A DNA stretch of 64,000 bases, taken from Branchiostoma floridae (taxonomy: Eukaryota > Chordata > Leptocardii > Amphioxiformes > Branchiostomatidae). How positions within the stretch are numbered: position 1 is the stretch's first letter; each line of letters opens with the position of its first letter. This document shows positions 24,501 to 34,455 of this stretch, one piece after another. The stretch covers positions 17,096,776 to 17,160,775 of the forward strand of contig NC_049991.1 of the NCBI RefSeq assembly GCF_000003815.2. The letters run 5' to 3'. The notes under the pieces are model-generated. The model was not told the DNA's origin. It made no database searches and saw only the letters and a program-made list of their open reading frames with translations. The translations under genes were made by a program, and so were the position numbers.

Positions 24501-27500
24501 AGTCCCTTTATTCAATTAAAGACAAAAAATCAGTATTATACATGTACATACCTCCTCCCTAATCTTTCATATAAACAACGTCTATCCGATCTGGCAAGCA
24601 TTTTGATCGTAGGGACATGCAATTATTGACCATTGGTTTTGGACCATAATTTTGCTTGCTTACACAATAAGTGACCTTGATGCTAAAAAGGCTTGACCAC
24701 AGCATTTGCAGACAACACACAACCTTATCATATTGGGATCGTCCTAAAACCAGTTCACGTACCAAGTACCGAGTAAACAGTCCCACTGGTGGGTGGGGTT
24801 TGACCTTGATGGCAAGGTCACCTTCCTTCCCAGGCTCCAACTCCTGACACTTGTCATCGATCACCTAGCAACAAGGAAAACAAAAGACATTCATGCCAAA
24901 AATCTAAGATATTTCCAAAAGAAACCCTATACGAAAGAATTTTGCAAATTCATTATTGTTTGTTGACATTGACTATTTGTTTTGCTAATTGCTTACTTAG
25001 TTTCTTTGCAAATGGGATAAAAGAAAATGATGTCATGAAGTGCCACAAATTTCTGGGTGTACACTGGACTTAGCTAGTAGAAAAGGGAATCATAGTCGAT
25101 CATCTCCCAGATACCTAACTCCAAAACCAATGCATTAAGATTGGGGCGCCAAACAGCTATACTTCAGAATGCTAAAGGTTAAAGATATCTGGAAAGCTCC
25201 TGTTAAGCACTAGCAATGAATACAGAAAAAGGTAATTCAATTGCTAGATAAGAATTAGTTGATTGATTGGTTGATTGAGTGCTTACCCTAAGATCGTAGC
25301 CCGGAGCAGGTTTTCCCATGGAACCTGGTCGCACGTCCAGACATCGGAACATTCCGCAGGCTAGGCACTGTTCAGACATGCAGAAATATATGTGTCAACT
25401 GTGCAGTATTGTCATCTTCACTTGTGGCACCCATTGATACAGAAACGACTGGCAATTTGAGTATTCGTCTGACATATACATGTAGTTGAGAGTTTGGATT
25501 ATCTTTGAATGGTTCATGTTACTTCATTTGGAAGTTTGATAAAGAGCACTGGTACTTAGTTTTAAACTTGCAGATAAATGTGCAAAGGTTAAGTGTGACG
25601 GGTCGTTCAGTGTAATATAACCACCTGTTGCTGCTCCGCATGTCTGCAAAGCTGGTGTGTTATGCAGAAGGTTGATTATACATTTTTTTTGTACCAGCTA
25701 TAAAGATACAGATACTTTGCTCCTGAGAAGTATAAAGTTCCTGAAATATTGCAGGATGTATTAGAAGCTAATATATCCATGGGGACAAGACTGTTCTGTA
25801 GAGAAGCAATCAGAGAAGCAAACTGGAGCTAGAGTAGGATGGATGCCAGGCTAGGTTATGTACTGTTAATGTTGATGAAGGTTAGACATCCAGATGATAA
25901 GATATGCCAAATAGCATTTACTCAAGCAAGGACTCAAGCAACTGGATATGCGCCAAAAAGCAGTTACTCAAGCAACTGGATATGATTTTGGAAATGGTGA
26001 AAATCATATCCAGTTGCTTTAGTAACTGCTTTTTGGCATATCTTATTACCTGGATGTCTAACCTTCATCAACGCAACCAGATATGAGTCACTTTGGAAAT
26101 GGTCAGACATTTCAGGTTGCAGTCACTACCTTTCATCAGTGACACTTAAGAGCAGGTTCTAGGGGTTACGTACTGTTTCAGACTGCCCGTACCCCTCCCT
26201 GATGGTCAGCCCTGTGCCTGCCTTCCACTCACTCATCACCTCTGGGTTCTATAAAAAAAGTAGACGGCAGTAAAATACAGACCTTCGATCATTCAACATC
26301 AAGTCTTGAAATACTGAGAGGTACCTTAGCCACATCAAAATTAGGTCTTCTCGAGAAAGTCAATTAAGACCTGAATTACTGATGCTGCATTACTACATAT
26401 CTCTTTCGATTTTTTTCTTTAAATCATTTTCAATTTATTTTTGATAAGGTGGTCTTGGGGCACCTGGCAGGATTATGAGAGCTGTCCATTTCATAATTGG
26501 AAAAAGCAAAAAAATAACTTTAAAAGGGACTGTAACAGCAACAGAAATTATGAAGGTTCACCCATGCTGCAAGCTAACAATGTCTGTAGCTAAACTCTTT
26601 TGAACACACACACAAAAAGAACCATGTTTTTAGCTGAGCTACTCTGGGCTTCTGCAGAGTCAAAATGAATCAGAAATTTGAAATGTTCCTGTATGTATAT
26701 CAAACGATCACTAGACTAAGTCAAAATGTAGTCCACCACCAAGTTGAACATGCTTGTATCCACAGCAGACTTACCAGCGGTTCCCCTGCACTAACCACAT
26801 GTTCCAGCCTCGACAGGTCGTACTGAGACAGGTCGTTCTGAATCATCATGCGGTACGCCGTGGGAGGGGTGCACATGGTGCTGATGGGCACCCTGGACAA
26901 CACCTGTTCCAAAAACACCACTCAAGGTCAAATCACTCAAGGTCAAGTGACTTACCAAAGCATCGCCTCCAGTCAGAGCATGCTCCACTCTGGTGAGGTC
27001 GTACTTGGAAAGGTCGTTCTGTACCACCATGTGATAGGCAGCGGGGGGCAAGCACAGGGTGTTGATGGGATAGGAGGATACCACCTGTTCCAAGGGAACA
27101 TTGTGCAGTTGTCAATAGCAGGCCCAAGTGGCCTTCTTCACAGACTTCTAGCAGTGATTTGATTTTCAACATTGGCTAAGGTTCTCAAATGCCAGGAGAG
27201 GAAGTCTCCCAGTCAGAGAACGTTAACCAATGTTAAAAATTGTAAAGCAACCCTCCCCCATAGATTAAAAGCCAGCACTGCTAGAAGCCTGCAAAGGAGG
27301 TTAGGTCCAAGGTGGCATGACTTGATTATGGTTGATTTTGTTTGATTTGGTCAGTTGTGATTTCTCATTTTGATGTCATGTAGACTGATGTCTCAGTCTG
27401 CAGTTCAATCTGAGTAAATTGATTGGATTATCACAATTTTCAAATATGACAGGTAAGAAAAGAAATTCATCAGTGAAGGTCTCTGATAATCTTTGGATGT

Positions 27501-30500
27501 TGCATTGACAACAGCATCTGTGGTAAATACCTCTTAATGGTCTGATTAGAGTGAAGATAGCTCTGACTTGTATGGATGCAACTACAAGTTTTAATCATAG
27601 AATTTTCAAAACTTTCAATGTCTTTACAAACGTAAAGTTGTTGTACCTCAGACTGCACAATGGAGCATGCCATATTTTTGTTAGCTAGAAGTGTAGCAAT
27701 GTTTCTTCACTACAGCTCGCATGTGTCAGCAAAGTACATCAGGTTACCTCTACTGTTCTTGATGGAAGTGTGATGGGTTCTTTTACGTGCAGAAGTTTGA
27801 CGCTTTAGCATAGGCTGCTACACATGCTACACATGCATACACGTGGTTGCCAGCTTTATGTCACCATCCAAAATGACAAACCTTCACGGTTTGATGCTTT
27901 AGGCTAACGCCTGAAGCTCCCACACATGTATACACTTGGCTGCCAGCTTATGTCACCATCCAAAATAATGAACCCAGTGTTAAACTTTCACATCAGAGTT
28001 TCCAGCGTACCTTGAGTGTTTCCACAGGATCAAACTTGGGTGTGTGGTGGATGAACACGCAGGCCCCCTGCACCCAGGGCCCAAACAGGTTACTGTAGGC
28101 AGACTTGGCCCAGCCAGTGTCAGACATGTTCCAGACCATGTCATTAGATGTAAGGTCCAGCCAGTATCTGTGTTATACATGTACAGAAACACTCGCTACA
28201 AAAACAGACATGCCAAACGAAAGAGACTGAAAATAACACACGATGATGTACAGAAAGAAAAGGGGAGAGAGAAGACACATTGTGTTGATGTCAATTGTTA
28301 TAGTCTTTTAAAATCCTGACTTGTTGTAACATTCAATAGCAATATTTCTGTTGCGTACAGAATCAAGAAAACAGAATTATAGATGATTGATTATTGATCA
28401 CCTAGCTATCAATATCTGAAGTGTGCATATTATAGGAAAACCAATGCTGCATTAGTAGATGACTTTCAATTCATCTTTTTTTTTAATGTGATATATAGTC
28501 ATGGGGTGCCCTTCCTTCATTCAGTAATGACCACGGTAAAATCCTAACTGATATCAGCCCTACAGCTTTGGCTGGTCTCTACCACATAGCTAGGGCACAA
28601 TTGTAAGCCGACTCAGATCTGTTGCGTTGCGAAGTCTTTATCAGGAACAGTACATCATAATATGTGCTACAATACATAGTGCATGCAGTATGTCTATGAG
28701 ATTGGTTTGCCTAAAAGTGCTGTACCTGCCAGTAATGATGTGCCCCAGCCCATAGCTAGCATGTGTGTGTTCCGCCATCTTGGGTGCCCCTGTAGTGCCA
28801 CTGGTGAAGAACAACTGCATAGGCTCAGCACTCAGGGTCTTAGCAACCTACAGAATACAGTTTGTACAATGCAGTGATGTAAACATATTAGTTATGATGG
28901 TAAGTCTGTTTCAATTGTTCATTAGTCAAGAGTAAAGACTGGTCATTAATGAAAAATTGCCCTATTTCATTTCATTTTGATCGTTTTTAAAACTTGTCAA
29001 CAGGTATACAATATTTTTGGATATCATTGTGGCACAAATGCAGAAAGCCAAGGATGACTTCTATAGTATATGTGATTGTTTTAATGACTTAATGTTTTAT
29101 TGATTTCAGTTTAAACTACATCATCTTATTTGAGCCAGACAACTTTATGCAACAACAAATGTGGGCAGAGAATCATGTTAATGTAACACATGATTAAGAA
29201 ATATGATCATAAATCTTACAGTTAAAGTTTTACTGATCATTTAAAAAAATGATGCTACATATATTCCAATGTAAGCTTACCTCATGATGCTGTGAGGCCT
29301 CCCTGTAAAGCTGTCTGTAGTCCAACCATCCATCTCTGGTCTGGCCAGTCTCAGACACTAACAACTTCACCTTCAGGTCAGGGCACTGGGCAGACACCTG
29401 CATGTGGACAGGTATGTACAGGTGTGTTAGAAAATGTACAGATACAGGTGTTTGATGTACTGTAGAGGTACAGGTGTGGGAGAACCAGGGCTGTGGCCAG
29501 CACCCGTCCCTCTGTCCTTTGACGGAATTTGCAGCTGGGTTTGGAAAAAAAGACCTTGCAGAGATGGGTTTTGGATGGGAGGGGCATAACAGCTGGCAAG
29601 AGACAATGGCAAGAATTCGTAGAGAAATGACAGCCAGCCTCAGGGCATATAGCTACTGATTTGAAGCGACTATGATGATGATGATGATGATGTGCAAGAA
29701 ACTAGATGATATCATACATCATTTATTACTCAACTGATGTACAAATTCTTGCATTTATCCATATATGTAATGGATATACATAATAAAGAAGCCACCTTTT
29801 GGGCAGATTTAAGGCACACAAAATAACAATGAGTAACCATACGTCGATGTAGGTTAGATATCCAGGTAATAAGATATGCCAAAAAGTAGTTACTCAAGCA
29901 ACGTCTGACCGTTTCCAAAACCATATCCAGTTGCTTGAGTAACTACTTTTTGGCGATTGAGTAACCATGTTATTGTCTATACCTGGTCCACTCTCTCTGC
30001 GATGATGTCATCAGCGATGATACACTTGGCTCCAGACATGTGCAGGCGGTGGAGGATGTCCTTCGGCATCAGCTGAGTGGTCCCTGGACTTAGTACAACA
30101 CCTGAAAAATTAAAGAACAAAAAAAAGAGTTGCTTTAAACATAAGCTTTGATACCTACATGGCACATTTTTTGTTGCTGGCATCTAGGAACTGATAATTG
30201 TCAATGTATATCAAAGTTTTGGTCACATTTCGTTATATGCTAGTCATGAATGTCCAAAGTGTTTCTTTTTGAAATCATAAACATACATAGCTAGGTACAA
30301 AAATCCCAGTATTGCTGAGACAGTCAAAGTTCGAATCATTCCAATTGAACTGAGGAGCCCCTGAAGCCAAACTGTAAAATACGGATTGGTTCAGAACACC
30401 CATATCGAACGTTGATAAGGTCCAGGTACGATATACCGGTAATATCAAGTTTCCACACTACTGGTAAGACCTCTGAGTTTGTCCCTAGACACAATGTTCC

Positions 30501-31922
30501 ATGCGTGGTCTTGTCTAGTAATACGTAGATGTAGATGTATATGTTTCATTTATGAAAGAAAAACAACAACAACAACAAAACGGTAAACTGCTACAACCTG
30601 CTCTCAGACAGGCGATGTTGACCAGCCACCACTCTGGCACCCTGGGGAGGATGACCACTGCTCTGTCACCATGTCTCAGGCCACAGGAGGACTGGAGAAC
30701 GTTGGCCACTCTGGGCATAAAGAGAAAAAAATGAATAACATTTGCAGAGTGAAATACTACTGGGCTATAGGTATAATATCAATTATGAAAAAAAAACAGA
30801 ATCTTATAGCTTTGTCCTTCTTAGTTCTAACACTATGCAGAATAATGTGTAGGAAAAGGACCTTTAAAGATAGTGACTGGTTGTCAATGAGCTGTGTGAA
30901 AATGAAAATTTCTTTTTCATCATAAAAAAGCACTGGTATGATTTTTGGCTCCTTTTTCAGTCCTTCCAGGTTTATTCCTAATCTTAGTAAGTCTGTGAAG
31001 TTTAACTACATGGTTTTGTTATGGATTGGATAATTTATTTATTCCTTTTCTAGATGCAAGGCTTAGACTCCTTTTGCTAAAAGTTGTATTATTTTTTTTT
31101 GTCATGATGATAACTGTGTATCTTACTTTCTGGAATATTCTGCCAGTTGTTGAAAGTTCCACTGCAGCTGGTTCCCGTGGTCATCTATCCACCACAGGGC
31201 AGGGTTGTCTGCTCTCTCTTTTGTCTGGGAAACATACAACAACAAAAACCATAGTTTAACATATGTATGAATGCACAATTGGAAAGACTAAGGTTAAAGA
31301 TTGCATGGTCTGTTTCAATAGAATAAACAAAAAGAACTTACTTATGGGAAACATGTAAGGAGGGTGGGAACCATAAAGAATTAGTTTTAAACACACACTC
31401 ACCTTTTCACATATGCCAAAAAGCAGTTACTCAAGCAACTGGATATGATTTTGGAAATGGTCAGATGTTTCAGATAGTACATTTCAGTGTCACTGACAAA
31501 AGATAGTTGATGCTATCCGAAACATCTGACCATTTCCAAAATCATAATTATCCAGTTGCTTCAGTAACTACTTTTTGGCATATCTTATTACCTAGATGTC
31601 TAACCTTCATCGATGCACTCACCTTTTCTTTCTTAGCCCAGTCATCGATCACATTAGCGAAGTTGAAATGTTCTGGCACTTCCAGGTGGAAATCTCTCCT
31701 CCCTGCTTCGTAGTCATCAAACCCAGTTCTAGAAGCCTCCCTAGTCTGTTGGGCTGTAGTTGTGTGGATACAGCAAGAAGTTTGTGGTGCTGGAAGTAAT
31801 GTCTTGAGACGTCTAAGATGGTAAAACTTGCTGAACCTTCTAGGTCTTGTTGCCGAGTTAACAAAGATTTGTCCCACTCTGTGAACGAGTGGAGACCTCA
31901 AAATTGCCGTATGCAGAGTCAT
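21501..31922 (-). CDS. Mitochondrial medium-chain acyl-CoA synthetase (ACSM family), 617 aa, 15 exons
   Basis: Activates fatty or aromatic carboxylic acids to acyl-CoA through an acyl-adenylate. Exons (minus): 31922-31623, 31224-31127, 30710-30598, 30101-29983, 29397-29281, 28847-28726, 28167-28011, then exon 8 in two versions (27084-26956 or 26903-26775), 26248-26174, 25367-25287, 24864-24763, 24208-24081, 23707-23608, 23018-22896, 21590-21501. Every junction is GT-AG and the phases close. The first 60 residues are Arg/Ser/Thr-rich with almost no acidic residues, as in a mitochondrial presequence. Family hallmarks: NPALWW near 107, AMP-binding loop TSGTTGAPK at 264-272, YGQSET at 405-410, the GDRG Asp near 490, GRADDVI near 504, [13 protein letters not shown], and the C-terminal catalytic Lys in [10 protein letters not shown] at 602. 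Length is slightly above the usual 570-580 because of the N-terminal region. Which vertebrate ACSM it matches best cannot be told from sequence alone. Confidence 0.93.
21832..22527 (+). mobile_element. 5'-truncated LINE (CR1/L2-like), antisense in the last ACSM intron
   Basis: An open frame from about 21850 to 22423 encodes the C-terminal end of a non-LTR retrotransposon reverse transcriptase. It includes the conserved stretch [20 protein letters not shown] and a zinc motif ICQFC...HFTVDC. It is followed by a short 3' UTR and a (CATT)n tail near 22505-22525. Everything upstream of the C-terminal domain is missing, the usual result of aborted target-primed reverse transcription. The intact last 120 codons suggest a fairly young copy. 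Confidence 0.85.
22749..22865. mobile_element. Short MITE with TATTCTCCAAG ends
   Basis: Left end TATTCTCCAAGCAGAGG and right end CCTCTAGTCTTGGAGAATA are inverted, flanking about 80 bases in the intron between ACSM exons 14 and 15. It shares its terminus with the family A superfamily. No target duplication is visible. Confidence 0.65.
24250..24512. mobile_element. Fold-back element in the intron between ACSM exons 11 and 12
   Basis: ACCACAACAGCTTTATTCCA CTGACC at 24278-24303 is answered by GGTCAGTGGAATAAAGCTGT GGTTGTG near 24464-24490, a nearly perfect inverted repeat. The interior has a second inverted pair, ATATGTGTGTCACTGCTTAC and its complement near 24375-24397. At 24435-24463 a CTGAGGA box, a 6-bp hairpin and GAAA occur in the order of a hammerhead ribozyme core, discussed in the findings. 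Confidence 0.7.
25871..26084. mobile_element. Fold-back element, family C, copy 1
   Basis: The left arm (GATGAAGGTTAGACATCCAG, then AAGATATGCC, then CAGTTACTCAAGCAACTGGA) is repeated inverted at about 26000-26081. The element lies in the intron between ACSM exons 9 and 10. Four copies of the family are visible, three of them in ACSM introns. Confidence 0.8.
26775..26903 (-). other. ACSM alternative exon 8b (129 nt, canonical version)
   Basis: Encodes 43 residues, from [20 protein letters not shown] to VVSAGEPL. It has a GGAACAG acceptor and a GTAAGT donor, and is in phase 0 at both ends. It is the copy that matches the ACSM family best, because it keeps the AGEPL segment before NPEV, the conserved GEP adenine-pocket motif. 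It is the second of two tandem versions in transcript order. Confidence 0.85.
26956..27084 (-). other. ACSM alternative exon 8a (129 nt, variant version)
   Basis: Encodes 43 residues aligned without gaps to exon 8b, from [20 protein letters not shown] to ALTGGDAL. The acceptor (GGAACAG) and donor (GTAAGT) are the same as those of exon 8b. The shared core QNDLS-YDL-R-EH shows it is a tandem exon duplicate. The GEP motif is replaced by GDA. It is separated from 8b by only 52 nt. Both copies are free of stops, so the variant is under coding constraint and not a dead exon. Confidence 0.85.
29841..29957. mobile_element. Fold-back element, family C, copy 2, with 11-bp target duplication
   Basis: AAGATATGCCAAAAAGTAGT then TACTCAAGCAAC folds on GTTGCTTGAGTAACTACTTT then TTGGC. 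TGAGTAACCAT stands on both sides (29830-29840 and 29958-29968), an 11-bp target duplication, so this family is not the 9-bp type. Intron of ACSM between exons 4 and 5. Confidence 0.8.
31409..31615. mobile_element. Fold-back element, family C, copy 3, inserted beside the exon 1 splice donor of ACSM
   Basis: Two arms (ATATGCCAAAAAGCAGTTAC then TCAAGCAACTGGATATG, and its inverted copy at about 31540-31590) enclose a smaller inverted pair around 31465-31525. CACTCACCTTTTC is found on both sides (31396-31408 and 31616-31628). The right copy spans the last bases of ACSM exon 1 and its GT donor, so the insertion duplicated the splice donor. Confidence 0.8.
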
Positions 31923-31975
31923 CGTGGAATGTAACGTTAGTAGAGAACCATTTGTATGGATCCTCTAAGACTGAA

Positions 31976-32924
31976 CCTGAAAAATAAGGATTTAGCATAT
32001 GTCAGTAACAGACATGCCCAAAGTGGAAAAGAATGCTGTTAATCTCTAAAATTAGAGGCTTGGCAGTACAAAAGAAGAACCTATCATTCTTTTACCCTTG
32101 TCCTGCTTTATATAGAATTTTGTTTTGCCAATTTGATCCCCCTAACAATATTAAGCTGGTTGATAAATCAGATCAGCAGGGCTCGAAAAGTATGTTCAAA
32201 AGGTTGTTTTATCCACTTTGGGGGTATTAAATGGTGCAGGAAACATCTCTCTGGTGCAGGTAATTTCAAAAGTTACCTGCACCAGTGCAGGTAGACAGAA
32301 AAGGTATTTTGAGCCCTGGATCAGTAAAACTTAATCTATTTTGTGCTGCTGCTGCAGATTTAATCCCCAATCGAAGTGGTTTGCTGAGGTATATGAGAAA
32401 TACCCAAAGATACTGGCCCGACATACAGGCATTGTATGTGTGCAACATGTGTATGTACGGGCTCAGCAGGAGATCTATTGTTGCTGTCTGGTTAAAAAAA
32501 AAACTTGTCAGTCAACCTGTTGAGAAATAGAGTGAGTTTTAAGGCAGTTTTTCGTTATTCTTCAAGCAGAGGTTGGATCAGGATGAATAGTGGTGGACCG
32601 GGGAATTTCCGCCCCCTTCCCAATCTGGTATCCTCGACCCAACCACTGCTTGGAGAATAGTTTGTTGTTGTTGTTTCTTTGCATCGCCAGGTGGTTGACG
32701 TTTATCAACTCCGTATGGAAGGAGGCGCACCCAACGTACTAGACCCTTCGCCCAGCGTTACGCCCCCTTTTGAAACTGCAAAGAAATCATACGCCAGTAA
32801 GAAACGTTACCTGTGCTTTCATGACAGGGTTAACGCAACTTTCAAGTTCTGTTGGCGTTCCTTCGACCTTGCAGGAGATTCTTCGATGATTCTTCGATGT
32901 CGCACTGCACTGTCCCCAGCTTAC
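31976..32924 (-). promoter_or_regulatory. ACSM 5' leader: upstream noncoding exon and first intron
   Basis: On the minus strand an acceptor (TTTTTCAG) precedes 31976, giving a 54-nt leader before the ATG at 31922. A donor CACAAG/GTAAGC ends an upstream exon at 32924. The upstream exon contains GTGGTTTCGTCGTAAGAACT followed by TTGAG and TGACCCC. A related block recurs upstream of MED18 (41346-41520) and of XPA-like paralogue 3 (50793-51000). The intron holds a small MITE at 32556-32659. Transcript support would be needed to fix the leader. Confidence 0.5.
32556..32659. mobile_element. Short MITE with TATTCTTCAAGCAG ends
   Basis: TATTCTTCAAGCAGAGGTTG at the left is answered by CAACCACTGCTTGGAGAATA at the right. 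Flanking 9-mers GTTTTTCGT and GTTTGTTGT agree at 7 positions. The interior is C-rich and noncoding. It belongs to the CTCCAAGCAG superfamily. Confidence 0.75.
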
Positions 32925-33339
32925 CTTGTGATGGGTCAAACGGGGTCACTCAACTCAAAGTTCTTACGACGAAACCACTGCGATCACGGGTAAATCACAG
33001 GAACTAAGGGTAAAAGACACCTAGAAAGGGATGAATAAAGAGAAATGATGAAGCAATATATATCTTTATAATACCACATATCAATATTTTAAAATTCTTA
33101 ACATTGTTATCGGTTCAATTTTCATTTAACAATATCCAAAGTACCCCTCTTTATTTTGTGGACTACGCTGAGAAGTCGGGTGGATGGATATTTGTTTTGA
33201 GGGTGAAAGTGAATAATAAGGTCATGCAAATAGTTTCGTAAAATTAGCGGACACTAAAAGCTTCTAGATAACACAACAGCCGTTAATATTCTACTACAAA
33301 CAACTTTATTTGCAACTAACTAATTTCATGGAATGTTGT

Positions 33340-33514
33340 CCTCCAAATCTATAGTATTTGGTAGATAAGGGTGGCGGATGTGTTGGCATGCTAAAAGTAG
33401 CTGTGATCAGGTCGGTTTCGCGCCAAACTTTGAGGTCATTTAACAGCAGAGGGACCGCTTGGTGACAACAGGGCAAAGAAAGCACTGAAAATCCTCCAGA
33501 AACTGTTTGTTAAG
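33340..33514 (+). promoter_or_regulatory. Promoter and noncoding exon 1 of XPA-like paralogue 1 (E2F-type site at 33416-33427)
   Basis: TTTCGCGCCAAA at 33416-33427 is a perfect match to the E2F consensus TTTSSCGCSAAA. It sits in a block (GGCGGATG, then AGTAGCTGTGAT, then the E2F site, then ACTTTGAGG) shared with the other two paralogues. A donor, GTTTGTTAAG/GTAAAG, follows at 33514/33515, so an untranslated first exon probably splices to the coding exon at 34443. Divergently placed with respect to ACSM. Confidence 0.7.
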
Positions 33515-34455
33515 GTAAAGTAAAAGTTCTGCAAACGTTTTAGAACTCGAGATTAAGTGATCCTTCTGTAGACTAGGATATTTTTATGCATAGTCACGTT
33601 GTTACAGCTGACTAAAGGCATTGGTGTGGAAGTTTTCGAGAGTTCTGCGATCATAATTTGAGTTTGGCCAAGGATAACCTCCTTGGTTTGGCCAAGGAGG
33701 TCTAAAAAAAGGGTGACTTTTAACCTCCTTGGTTTGGCCATCTTTTGCGAAGTTTGATCAAAAGACATCGGTAGCTCCGTTTATCCACAGGATCGTTAAC
33801 GTTTGTCGCAAATTGTTGCCGTATTTAAAATGATTTTTCAAGTGTTTTTTCCCCTTGCTTCGCTTTCATGGTGATAGAAACCCCAGGGAGCAAAAAGCAC
33901 ATGCTCTGTTAGTGTTAATTGGTAACATCCCTTGCATGCCTGACTTCTTGTGATCAAAGTTCTTCTCAATAATCTTATACAGCACATCTACCAAAACATC
34001 ATTAGCTTGTTGCCAGTATTCCAGAAGGAGTTGTTCTCATGCAAATTTTTAGACTGAATCAGAGGGAGAGAGTGATTTCCATGATACTATGATATCACTC
34101 CACAAGGAAGTGTGAAATGGTTGTTCATTCTTATGCAGTATCCATATGTCATTGTCATACCCAGGAAGTGTATTGAAGACAAGTCATTTTCCTACACTGA
34201 CACAAAAGATGATGAAGAAAATGTTTTTCCGGCCAATAGTTGTATAAAAACAATGTACAACATGGATTTTGGAAGTGAAAAAAAAGAAGTTGATCTGTGC
34301 TTTTGTTACTTGAGTTGTTACTATATTGTAAATTTTTTTCTTACATTGAAGTTGAATCTGTGACACTATTATAAAACAACACAATGATTTATTGAGTTTG
34401 AAAATTAAAGTTTTCCTGCAAACTTTGCCAATCAGTTTTCAGGTAATACCAGACG

